Source: Ensifer sp. BR816 (GTDB taxonomy: Bacteria; Pseudomonadota; Alphaproteobacteria; Rhizobiales; Rhizobiaceae). Taken from it: DNA of 64,000 nucleotides. The notes below the pieces were generated by a model, which ran no database searches, was not told the DNA's origin, and saw only the letters and a list, made by a program, of their open reading frames with translations. Positions 7,546 through 15,457 of this stretch are shown here, in pieces (position 1 is the stretch's first letter; each line of letters begins with the position of its first letter). A program made the position numbers and the translations under genes. Location of the stretch: contig NZ_KB905370.1 in the NCBI RefSeq assembly GCF_000378985.1, positions 6,059,520 through 6,123,519 on the forward strand, written 5' to 3'.

Positions 7546-8235
7546 ATGAATGAAAAAGCTGAACGACTGCGGCAGGCGCGCATCAAGGCGGGCTACCGCT
7601 TTGCCTCCGATGCGGCGAACGCCCTTGGCATCGTCGCTTCGACCTATCGCGCCCATGAGAACGGCCAAAACGAATTTGAGTTTGCCGAGGCCAAGATGTA
7701 CGCGCGCAAGTTCAACGTCGATCCCGTTTGGCTCATGGGTGACGCAGCGGGCGCAGGGATCGGCGCTCCGATCCCGCCCCCCGAATCGGGAGTGGTCGAC
7801 CCGCCGAACGCTGGCCCTCCCACCAAAGTGGTCGGACAGGGCAAGAAAATACCTGTCTTCGGCCAGGCCGTCGGCGGTGTAGATGGTGAGTTTTTGATGA
7901 ATGGTACCGTGTTGTACGAAGTCCTGGCCCCGCCCATTCTCTCGGAAATTACTGGCGCTTATGCTGTCTCAGTATCTGGGGACTCCATGTATCCGCGATA
8001 CGAGGACGGCGAAGTATGCTTCGTCGACCCCGAACGCCGCGTCAGGAAGGGCGACTATGTGATCGCCCAGATCCGCTTGGAAGAGGGCGGCGCCCTGCTC
8101 GCCTACGTGAAGAAATTCGTCCGGCATAACAGTTCCGAACTGGTGCTCGAGCAGTTCAATCCGCAGAAAGAACTGCGCTTCGAAGCCCGCACCGTCCATT
8201 CAGTCCACTATATCGCACTCGCCGGCAACGCCTGA
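7546..8235 (+). CDS. Phage repressor: XRE-type HTH plus S24 (LexA/CI-like) domain
   Basis: Residues 1-65 resemble a Cro/CI helix-turn-helix (ERLRQARIKAG, then STYRAHENG). A proline-rich linker (75-98) leads to an S24 peptidase-like domain with the nucleophile motif SGDSM (Ser147) and a probable catalytic lysine in AYVKK (Lys189). LexA and lambda CI self-cleave at Ala-Gly; here the corresponding segment reads QAVGG, so the canonical dipeptide is not present. In-frame ATGs at 7510 and 7534 are alternatives, but these lie in the operator repeats. I prefer 7546 because its N-terminus is the conserved one; no clear ribosome site is seen. Confidence 0.85.
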   Translation: MNEKAERLRQARIKAGYRFASDAANALGIVASTYRAHENGQNEFEFAEAKMYARKFNVDPVWLMGDAAGAGIGAPIPPPESGVVDPPNAGPPTKVVGQGKKIPVFGQAVGGVDGEFLMNGTVLYEVLAPPILSEITGAYAVSVSGDSMYPRYEDGEVCFVDPERRVRKGDYVIAQIRLEEGGALLAYVKKFVRHNSSELVLEQFNPQKELRFEARTVHSVHYIALAGNA

Positions 8236-8344
8236 CGTTTTCGCCTGATCCGCACCTAGGCGCTCTCCGCAGGTCCGGGCAGGGTCTGACCAGCCATGTT
8301 CACTCAAAGCCTGGGCGCTGAAGCTCGCGCGGAGACGTCACAAA

Positions 8345-8376
8345 CAACATTAATCGTGTTGACATTATCAGTGTTG
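8345..8376. promoter_or_regulatory. Second operator cluster downstream of the repressor
   Basis: CAACA (8345-8349) with TGTTG (8357-8361), followed at once by GACA...TGTTG (8361-8376), give two similar inverted half-sites that resemble the CATGTTG/CAACATG units before the repressor. A TTGACA hexamer at 8359-8364 could be the -35 of the rightward operon. Together this suggests that the repressor also controls the genes at 8457-9585. Confidence 0.5.
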
Positions 8377-8456
8377 TGAAAGATGTTGTCTTCAGATGAA
8401 CGACACATTGCAGCCGCAGCGCGATCGCTGCTGGCGGAGACGACGAGGAGCGACAG

Positions 8457-8783
8457 ATGTCCATGCCACGCATACGATCCAACCTCCACGGCCACGTGGA
8501 AGAACTCTTCTCCGCCGACCTCCTCCGGTCGAGCGACGCCGAAAATCAGGCGGCACTCAAGACATTTCTCTCCTCCACCTATTCCAGCCTCGCCTCTCTC
8601 GCCTGGCATCTTGGCGCGGACGGAGATGTCTTTCAGCGCGAAGCCGTCCCCGCGTCAGGAATCACCGACGACGCATTCTTCGAGTTGACGCGCGAGCACC
8701 AGTTCCCGCCCGCGCGAGCCGATCGGACGCAAAGTTCCCATGGAACGCACAATCATCGTCAACAGTTCGGCGGATCCCTGTGA
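8457..8783 (+). CDS. Hypothetical protein, first gene of rightward phage operon
   Basis: This 108-residue protein is mostly helical in its first 65 residues (HGHVEELFSADLL, then QAALKTFLSSTYSSLASLAW) and polar at the C-terminus. GAGGAG precedes the ATG. The stop overlaps the next start (TGATG), indicating translational coupling. I do not recognise the family. Confidence 0.65.
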   Translation: MSMPRIRSNLHGHVEELFSADLLRSSDAENQAALKTFLSSTYSSLASLAWHLGADGDVFQREAVPASGITDDAFFELTREHQFPPARADRTQSSHGTHNHRQQFGGSL

Positions 8784-9046
8784 TGCGGGCCGAGACCTAC
8801 GCCGTGGTCAATCTCGCCGCCTTGAACCTCATCGAGGCGGTGACCGCCGCCTATTACCTCACCGAGGAGGACGCTGCGGCCCGTCACGAATTCCGCGCCC
8901 GTGAAATGCTGAAGAAGGTCGCCACCGCATTGGGGTGCGAGGTGGCTGCGATCGTCCCCGCCGGGAGATCCGCAGACGATCTGAAGCGAACCCCTCAGTC
9001 GGCCTATCCTGGCTTGAGGCTCGTGCCCGACGGCCGCATGGAATGA
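8783..9046 (+). CDS. Hypothetical protein, second gene of rightward phage operon
   Basis: This 87-residue protein starts MRAETYAVVNLAALNLIEAV and is helical, with a charged central region and a short C-terminal tail. Its ATG overlaps the upstream TGA. No known domain is recognised. The operon position (repressor-controlled, before the nucleotidyltransferase-like gene) suggests a lysogeny or accessory function. Confidence 0.65.
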   Translation: MRAETYAVVNLAALNLIEAVTAAYYLTEEDAAARHEFRAREMLKKVATALGCEVAAIVPAGRSADDLKRTPQSAYPGLRLVPDGRME

Positions 9047-9066
9047 AGACTGGAATATAGTGGTGC

Positions 9067-9585
9067 ATGTCCAATAGCGCTCGAGCCAACATGACCGGCG
9101 ACGTCTCGGAAAGGTCCTACGAACCGCTGGCCTTGGCCGATCTGAGAATGATCGCCGCGGTGGCCATGCAAAATCTCGCGGCTATTTTTGATCGCGCAAA
9201 GGTAGCCGGCCTCTACCGCGACCGCCTGCTGCTATTGGCCCTGGCGCAGGGAAGCGCACTCCACTACGTCGACGGCGCGAACGGCATTAAGGACTTCGAC
9301 GTTTGGGCATTCTTCAAGGCCGGTCCCGAAAAGCCATTCCCGCATCGGAAACGCTGGTGCGCCGACATCGGTCCGTCGCGGTTCGGCAGGCATCCCGACG
9401 ATGCCGGCTATTCCGGTCGTCGCCTCGATCTCATGGGTCGATCGATCGAAGTGGCCCGCGGCGAAAGTGCCGAGGATGCCGTGCGACGGTGGCTGGCCTC
9501 GAGCGCAAGATCGGCCGTCGCTCTTCGGCAGAAGCCGGTATTCTGCCTGTTCCCCCGGAGTTCCTTCGGCAAGCGGATCAACTGA
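9067..9585 (+). CDS. Possible nucleotidyltransferase-fold protein
   Basis: This 172-residue protein has a pattern that fits the NTase superfamily: QGSALHYV (GS at 62-63), then KDFDVW (Asp76 and Asp78), and a third acidic position in RRLDLMGR (Asp121). Such folds occur in type IV antitoxin/toxin NTases, kanamycin NTases and tRNA-modifying enzymes. No substrate can be deduced. The gap to the previous gene is 20 bases. It ends the prophage-like segment: the next gene converges on it and is ordinary chromosomal. The enzyme call is inference from short motifs. Confidence 0.55.
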   Translation: MSNSARANMTGDVSERSYEPLALADLRMIAAVAMQNLAAIFDRAKVAGLYRDRLLLLALAQGSALHYVDGANGIKDFDVWAFFKAGPEKPFPHRKRWCADIGPSRFGRHPDDAGYSGRRLDLMGRSIEVARGESAEDAVRRWLASSARSAVALRQKPVFCLFPRSSFGKRIN

Positions 9586-9619
9586 TCCTGCTTGCGTCTT
9601 CCCGGTGCATCAGCCACCG

Positions 9620-10375
9620 TTAGTCGTCATCGGGGGGGCAAGGCCACTTGGAGGGCGCAGTAAGGCCGACCGGAAGCTTGGTTGCAGCGTCGCCGCAAGC
9701 GAGATCGATTTGATCCTGGGTGAGCCCCGTCGCGGCCGAAAGGTCGAGCCCCTCTATCCTGGTCAGGAACAGAAAGGCGCGGTCGAAGTCGATCGGCCCC
9801 TCGAAAAGGGCGCCGCTCAAGACAGCGCGAGAGAGATTGGCCACGGAAAAGCGCGTTCCAGTCAAAACGGCCCTATCGAAATTGGCCCGGCCGAGTTCGG
9901 CTTTCTCGAAGTCGGCGCCCGTCAGCCGGGCTCCCGCGAAATCGGCGCGCTGCAGCTCGGAGCTGACAAACAACGCACCCTCGGCGGAAATGCCGGAGAA
10001 GTCGCCACGATAGGCTTCGACCCGGGAGAAGTTCGCTTTATCGGCCCTGGCACCGGCGAGCGAGGCACGCACCAGTGTCGACTTCTCCAGGTTTGTCGCC
10101 GTTAGGTCCGAGCCGTTCAGGTCGGTGGAGGCAAAATCCGTATCGACCAGGTTGCTACCTTTCAGGTCACTACCCCCGAGCATCAGTTGCCGCTTATTGC
10201 AATTCTGCCAGTCCGTCCCCGGTCCCGGCAGGCTCTTGCAATCCGCAGCCGCCGCGCCGGAGGTAAAACCAGATGCGGCGACGGCGACCAGGAACGCCAC
10301 AATGCGGCCGCGCCGTTTGACAGCCTCGCCCGGGGTGTCCAGATGCTTGGCCGATATCGTTGCCCGCAAACCCAT
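9620..10375 (-). CDS. Exported pentapeptide-repeat protein
   Basis: This 251-residue protein has an N-terminal signal or anchor (about residues 20-45, ending SGAAAA). A right-handed quadrilateral beta-helix follows, of A(D/N)LXX-type repeats (for example GSDLKGSNLVDTDF, ADFAGARLTGADF, GRANFDRAVLTGTRF). Pentapeptide repeats form rod-like proteins; secreted versions have no defined function, while cytosolic ones (Qnr) protect gyrase. I chose ATG 10375 for its GAGGGG site; ATG 10405 and TTG 10417 are possible. Its 3' end converges on the last phage-like gene. Confidence 0.8.
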   Translation of the reverse strand: MGLRATISAKHLDTPGEAVKRRGRIVAFLVAVAASGFTSGAAAADCKSLPGPGTDWQNCNKRQLMLGGSDLKGSNLVDTDFASTDLNGSDLTATNLEKSTLVRASLAGARADKANFSRVEAYRGDFSGISAEGALFVSSELQRADFAGARLTGADFEKAELGRANFDRAVLTGTRFSVANLSRAVLSGALFEGPIDFDRAFLFLTRIEGLDLSAATGLTQDQIDLACGDAATKLPVGLTAPSKWPCPPDDD

Positions 10376-10486
10376 GTCCGTCCGCCCCTCGAAAGGAATG
10401 TCCATTCTATTGCCCAATTTCCCCAGACGGAAGCTGCCGCTGCACCGAGGGATTGGGGCACCGCTCCGAGCGACTTTGCCGCTTCC

Positions 10487-11491
10487 CTATTCCTCGACCG
10501 ACTGAATCGCCGAGACCTGCCAGTCGCTGCCTGGCTTGCGCAAGAAGGTCCACAATTCCACGGCCTCCGTCGGGCGTTCGGCGTCGCCGCTGACGACATG
10601 GCCCGTCGCGCGATCGCGCATCACGTCGATGCTCTCGTAGCGCATGGCAACCGTCGCATAGCTGGCGCCGCTCTCGCTCCACGCCTCGGCCAAATCGCCC
10701 TGGACAAGATGAACGTCGCGGACTTCGTTCTTGACCCCCTTCGTGGCGTTTTCGCCGAGCTCTTCGGCAAGATAGGACATGGCTTCCGGGGTCGTCAGCC
10801 GGCGCAGGGCCGCGTAGTCTTCCGCCGCATAGGCCGCTTGCAGCTCTTTGAGTATCGCCTCAAACCGGTCTAGGTCCGGCTGCTCGATTCCGATTTCGTC
10901 CGTCTGTCCCCTCGCGGTGGCAGCGGACGCTGTCGCGGAAGCTCCGCTCGCGCCGAGCCCACCCAAACCCTCACTGATCCGCGGGATTCGAAAGGATGAC
11001 GGCGCCCCTGCCCCTGCCGACGCTGAAGACTGCGCCGACTGAGTTGACGCCGCATAGGCCGGTCTCTGACCGCGGCCGAAGAACCGCATCGCGAAGGTAA
11101 CGACAAGGAAGATCAGGCCAAGCTGCAGGAGCAATCCCAGGAAACCTATGCCGCCGCCAAAACCATGACCGAGCAGCATCCCGAACAGTCCGCCCATGAG
11201 CAGGCCGCCCAGCATCGAACCCCCGAAGCTGTTGAAAAACCCGGGACGATTTGCTGTTCGGTTCTGGGTCGCCGGGCTGGTGGCGGAGGGCACATTCTGC
11301 CGTGGCGTCATGGTCCGCTCGATCGGTGCGGCCGGCGTCGGCGCAGTGCGGGTCACCGGCGCTGTGGAAAAGGTCCGGGTGCCACGCGAGCCGAACCCGC
11401 CGCCCGCCCGCCGCGCCTCGGCGACATCAACCACTGTAAGAATGGCCACAAGGCCAACCATCGCTACTGCCAGAATCCGCCGCATACTCAT
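10487..11491 (-). CDS. Tim44/MRPL45-domain membrane protein
   Basis: This 334-residue protein has an N-terminal signal or TM segment, a Thr/Pro-rich linker, a Gly-rich hydrophobic double segment (MLGGLLMGGLFGMLLG, then GFLGLLLQLGLIFLVV) and a C-terminal Tim44-like domain of about 140 residues (from DLDRFEAILKELQAAYAAED). Bacterial Tim44-domain proteins of this layout (TimA-like) are inner-membrane proteins of unclear function. The start at 11491 follows GGGAAGCG; the frame extends to a start at 11506. The gap to the downstream pentapeptide gene is 111 bases, so cotranscription is possible. Confidence 0.85.
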   Translation of the reverse strand: MSMRRILAVAMVGLVAILTVVDVAEARRAGGGFGSRGTRTFSTAPVTRTAPTPAAPIERTMTPRQNVPSATSPATQNRTANRPGFFNSFGGSMLGGLLMGGLFGMLLGHGFGGGIGFLGLLLQLGLIFLVVTFAMRFFGRGQRPAYAASTQSAQSSASAGAGAPSSFRIPRISEGLGGLGASGASATASAATARGQTDEIGIEQPDLDRFEAILKELQAAYAAEDYAALRRLTTPEAMSYLAEELGENATKGVKNEVRDVHLVQGDLAEAWSESGASYATVAMRYESIDVMRDRATGHVVSGDAERPTEAVELWTFLRKPGSDWQVSAIQSVEE

Positions 11492-11750
11492 CGCTTCCCA
11501 TCGCAACTCCCGACCGCCAAGCGGCCACGCAGGCTCATATAGAGCTTGAATTGCGGGAGTTTAAGGGTGTGGGGACGAATTATAAGGGAACGCGGCGTGC
11601 AACCATAGAGCATTCCGAGATCCTGATGCCGGGCTTTCTGCGTGCGTCGTTCCAGCAAATGGCAAGGAACGCCAGCGCTTACATCACGACATGCTGGACG
11701 CAGCCGCTACGTAGATCCACCGCCGCCGATCCAGGCTCTTTCCTGCGCCG

Positions 11751-12911
11751 TTAAAAGGTGGGAAGGTCACGACCTTTCTTGTTTTCGCGCGGCGCGGCTC
11801 GCTCCGACGGGAAAGGGATAGGTGCGATGAAACCGAGCTCGAGCAATTGCCTTGACCCGGAGAACCGGACGGAATGCTCATGGGCAAAGTCGAATTCGCC
11901 GGTTTTCTCCAAGTCATCCAGCATCTTGCGGTAAATGGCGGCACCATCGAAATACTGCCCGTCGCTTACCGCCTGCTCGATCTTCTCGCGATAGTCGGAA
12001 AAGAACTTGAAGTGCAGCAAGACCCCGGAAATCTCCAGGAAGTTTCTCTCGCACGGCAGCGGCTGGTGAATGCTCACGCTAAGGCTGCAATTCCTGTCCC
12101 AGTAGATCAGCGGGTATTTGATGAGCTCCAATACATGCGCGAACTTGCGTTTGCGCGGGCCGCCCGTGATGCTTATCGCCCGCTTGGTGTAGCTGATTTC
12201 ATATCCGCTGCCATCGAAATGATCGGCGATTTCCCACGGCATGCGATCGTCATTGGTGCCGAGCATGGCCGAACCAAGCGGCTCGATCGGATACATGTCG
12301 ATCATGGGAGCGGCGAGTCGCTTTTCACCCTGCCGTTCGAGTACCTGGATGAGTTTGTCGAGACGCTGGTGCTCGGAATCCTGATAGATCAGAAACTCGT
12401 CGGAATCGACATTGAGATACCACCGATCTCCGCCGTAACGATCGAACAGGGCTTCGCGCCACTCGCGGCCGCGTCGAGCATCGCGATAGCGGAGAGCCGA
12501 CTTCCACACATCGACATCCGCTTGAGAGAGCAGGTACTCACGGGTGCCATCGGATGAAACGTCATCGACGCAGATGAATCGCGAAACGCCAAGCTTCCTG
12601 TAATGCGCCAGGAAGGACGGCATCAGCTTTATGTCGTTGTGCGTATTGAAGACGAGCGGAATATCATCCTTGGCGAGGGGCCGATGACCACCGTCGCGGA
12701 GGCAAGTCATATCGATCGCGCGTTTCCTTTTGCGCACCCTTGCCGCGAGCTTGTAGGTCTCATAGCGGGTCAACAAGCGGTCCAGAAGGCTCCTTGGGTT
12801 TCGCCCGGTGCCCGAAAGACGAAAAGGATAATGAAGATCGCCCACCATATGCTCCAGTCGGCTGCCACGAGGCGAGCGTTTATCGACATCGCCTCGCGAA
12901 TTCAACTCCAT
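11751..12911 (-). CDS. Family 2-type glycosyltransferase (Glyco_tranf_2_4)
   Basis: This 386-residue, soluble, GT-A-fold glycosyltransferase shows FNTHNDIKLMPSFLAHYRKL and FICVDDVSSDGT as the nucleotide-sugar binding start. The metal-binding DxD lies in NVDSDEF (about residue 170). It is encoded just downstream of, and probably cotranscribed with, the Stf0 sulfotransferase, so a role in building a sulfated surface glycan is likely. The start is uncertain: ATG 12911 and ATG 12848 are candidates, and the frame is open further upstream into the sulfotransferase gene. Confidence 0.8.
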   Translation of the reverse strand: MELNSRGDVDKRSPRGSRLEHMVGDLHYPFRLSGTGRNPRSLLDRLLTRYETYKLAARVRKRKRAIDMTCLRDGGHRPLAKDDIPLVFNTHNDIKLMPSFLAHYRKLGVSRFICVDDVSSDGTREYLLSQADVDVWKSALRYRDARRGREWREALFDRYGGDRWYLNVDSDEFLIYQDSEHQRLDKLIQVLERQGEKRLAAPMIDMYPIEPLGSAMLGTNDDRMPWEIADHFDGSGYEISYTKRAISITGGPRKRKFAHVLELIKYPLIYWDRNCSLSVSIHQPLPCERNFLEISGVLLHFKFFSDYREKIEQAVSDGQYFDGAAIYRKMLDDLEKTGEFDFAHEHSVRFSGSRQLLELGFIAPIPFPSERAAPRENKKGRDLPTF

Positions 12912-12972
12912 GGGAAGCGGCGCGGGAGCGGCACCTGCACGCTCGCCGCCACCCGATTGCGGACCTGTCGCA

Positions 12973-13743
12973 TCAGAACGCGAAAGGATATCGCGGCTCG
13001 AGGCTGCGCGTCGCCAGTTTGAAGAAGTTTTTGATCTTCCCGGGTATGTGCTCGCGTCGATCATAGGCGTCCAGCAAGGCCGCGGATCCGCGATCCTCGT
13101 TGAAGCGGGCAATCCATTCGTCGGTCAACGCGTCACGCTGAACCGCCATTGATGTTCGCAGTTTCCCCTGCGAGGCCACCTGCAAGTGTTCGGCAACGCA
13201 GGAGACAAAGGGAGAAGGATCCTGGACAAGGTCCTCATAGACGAACTCGGTGGACTTTGTGCCCGTGAGTTCCAGATAGCTCTGCCAGAAACAGTAGCTG
13301 TCGCGAATATAGAAAAAGCATCTCGCTATCTCCTCGAAGTCGTATTGGGGCTCGGCCCTGCCTTCGATATGAGCTGCGAAGCTGCGCGTTTGTCTTGCCC
13401 GAGCGTAGGAAATTGCCTGCCGCAAGGTGTCCTCGCGACGCAGGAAGACAAGTGTCACGTCATGCATGGACAGACAATATTGAATGAAGTCGATTCCGTA
13501 GAATTCACGCGTAATGAAAAGGTGATTGGGGAATATCTTCAGCCCAAAATTTCCATTCTCGGTAGAACTCTTTCTGATGACTTCCGCGAAAAATTCGTCC
13601 CATGACAAGGAGTTCATGTCGAGGCGATGGATTTTCGGAGACAACCATTCGCTCGACTGCCCCATATTCCTCGAACTATTGATAAGTGAGCCAAGCCAGT
13701 TCGAGCCGCTTCTGGCCTCGGTCAAAAGTAGATAGCCGCGCAT
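12973..13743 (-). CDS. lpsS: Stf0-type sulfotransferase, LpsS-like
   Basis: This 256-residue protein of the Stf0 family transfers sulfate from PAPS to a carbohydrate. The 5'-phosphosulfate loop is seen near the N-terminus as TEARSGSNWLGSLI (residues 8-21), and the second PAPS-binding region as VFLRREDTLRQAISYARA. In Sinorhizobium meliloti, LpsS of this family sulfates lipopolysaccharide; the symbol is given on that resemblance. The ATG follows GGAG. AT content is noticeably higher in the 5' half than in neighbours, a possible sign of transfer. It is followed by the glycosyltransferase gene. Confidence 0.8.
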   Translation of the reverse strand: MRGYLLLTEARSGSNWLGSLINSSRNMGQSSEWLSPKIHRLDMNSLSWDEFFAEVIRKSSTENGNFGLKIFPNHLFITREFYGIDFIQYCLSMHDVTLVFLRREDTLRQAISYARARQTRSFAAHIEGRAEPQYDFEEIARCFFYIRDSYCFWQSYLELTGTKSTEFVYEDLVQDPSPFVSCVAEHLQVASQGKLRTSMAVQRDALTDEWIARFNEDRGSAALLDAYDRREHIPGKIKNFFKLATRSLEPRYPFAF

Positions 13744-14005
13744 AGTTCTCCGTCAGGTTCACCCAGCACCCCTCCCAGCCGGCGAGTGTGCTAGAGACAA
13801 AAATCGGCAAATTGGCGGCATGCCGTCTTCCTTTGACGGCACAACCTCAGGCACCGAGATCGGCTATCAAGAATGCCGGGGCCCGGGCGCCGACCCGTTG
13901 GCGAATGGGGATAAAATTTTTCCCAAAAATCTTTCACGGGACGCTGGACAAGCTAGCCGAACGCCATTATACGCCCCACCAGACCGCTGCGACGCGGTCT
14001 TGGAC

Positions 14006-14081
<76 letters not shown>

Positions 14082-14147
14082 AATTTCTTCTCTGTTCCTG
14101 CATTTTGAATGGTTGTGGACTCGCAAGATGTCGAGGCTGGCGCCCAG

Positions 14148-15065
14148 CTAGACCGCCATTTCCCCCTCAGCGATTTTCACCGCATGCCCACCGATCCGCG
14201 CGGTAGCGATCTTGCCGCCGGCAATGTCCAGATGCAGGTGAATGAAGGACGGACGGCCCATCTCCACACCCTGCTCTATCAGGATCGGGTGGTGTCCATC
14301 GACGAGCTCATCGAAAAGATGAATCGCGCCGGCAAGCGCCGCCGCCGCTGCGCCGGTCGCCGGGTCTTCGATGATCCCCATCTCCGGCGCAAACATCCGC
14401 GCATGAAAGCGGGCCATGTGGTTGATACCGCCGCGGCAATAGAGATAGGCGGCGGCGAGCCGCCCTTCCGCCAGCGGCGCGAGCTGTTCCCAGCGCTGCG
14501 GATCGAACTCCACCGCCGCAACGGCACCGACATCATGCAAGGGCACCAAGACAAAGGGAACGCCGGCGCTCCAAAAGGAAATGACATGGTTCTCGAAGCC
14601 GATCTGCGTCGCCTTGAGGCTGAGCGCGTCGGCAATCGCCTGTCTGTCGAAGCGCGCGTCCAGTCGACTCGGCTTACGAGGCAGATCGAATTCGGCAAAT
14701 GTCGTTCCCTGCGGCTTCAGCCTCACCGCGGCGCGCACCGTGCCGACCTTCTGTTCCAGCACCTGCATCAAATCGAGCGGCTTTTCGGAATCACCGTAGA
14801 GTGACTCGGCAATCGCCACGGCCGCTCCGACCGTCGGATGTCCGGCAAAGGGTAGCTCGTGCCAAGGCGTGAAAATCCTGAGGCGCGCTGAATGCGTGGC
14901 GCGCCCCGAGCGCTGTATGAAGACCGTCTCGGAAAGATTGAATTCCTGGGCGATCGCCTGCATTGCCACGTCGCTCAGGTCTTCGGCATCGAACACCACG
15001 GCAAGCGGATTGCCCTGAAGACGTTTCTCGGTGAAGACGTCGTAGATCGCGTAGCGTCGTCCCAT
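14148..15065 (-). CDS. PhzF-family isomerase
   Basis: This 305-residue protein has the PhzF/diaminopimelate-epimerase-like two-domain fold. The family's catalytic glutamate lies in NLSETVF (Glu46), with the conserved FAGHPTVG loop near residue 75 and an ATGAAAAALAG phosphate-like loop in the second half. In phenazine producers PhzF isomerises dihydro-3-hydroxyanthranilate; stand-alone homologues such as this one, with no phz genes nearby, have unknown substrates. GGGGGAG precedes the ATG. Confidence 0.9.
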   Translation of the reverse strand: MGRRYAIYDVFTEKRLQGNPLAVVFDAEDLSDVAMQAIAQEFNLSETVFIQRSGRATHSARLRIFTPWHELPFAGHPTVGAAVAIAESLYGDSEKPLDLMQVLEQKVGTVRAAVRLKPQGTTFAEFDLPRKPSRLDARFDRQAIADALSLKATQIGFENHVISFWSAGVPFVLVPLHDVGAVAAVEFDPQRWEQLAPLAEGRLAAAYLYCRGGINHMARFHARMFAPEMGIIEDPATGAAAAALAGAIHLFDELVDGHHPILIEQGVEMGRPSFIHLHLDIAGGKIATARIGGHAVKIAEGEMAV

Positions 15066-15457
15066 GCATCTCCCCCGTCGTCGGCACGTTACCCGATGCC
15101 CCTACTGCATGTCTCCTCAAATCGACCTCGATTTAGGAAAACCAAGACATGCAGCAAAGGTCGCTGTAGTCCGAGGTTCGGACCGGCAGGGAGCTTGCAA
15201 CGCCCTCGCCCGCGCGGCAAGGCAAAACTTCCTCGGATTGCCATGACGTTCCGACGCGAGATGCGCCGGCTTCGCGGACCCATCGTCGATCGGAGATCAT
15301 CAACTCGGTAGCCCCCGGGAATTAAACAACCCTTGTCGCGAAGACGACCTTTCTGCCCGTCACGACAATCGCTATGAGACGTTGCTACAGGTTCTCGGGG
15401 AACGGGAGCGCGAGAAGCGGCGTGTAGAATGGTGGCAGGGAAGGACGTGGCAGGAAC
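15066..15457. other. Intergenic region with a palindromic repeat
   Basis: There are 392 bases between divergent genes. Apart from the palindromic element at 15104-15155, I see no gene. Promoters for the PhzF-like gene and the MFS gene should lie here, but no clear hexamers stand out. Confidence 0.6.
15104..15155. repeat. Intergenic palindromic element, family C
   Basis: The outer arms TGCATGTC (15106-15113) and GACATGCA (15146-15153) enclose the inner arms AAATCGA (15119-15125) and TCGATTT (15128-15134). The pattern resembles a common rhizobial intergenic repeat. Confidence 0.55.

Noticed and set aside
8383-8688. 101-codon plus-strand frame starting before the gene at 8457
   Set aside because: The start looks protein-like, but the rest is Ser/Pro/Arg-rich and overlaps the better gene at 8457 with its GAGGAG site.
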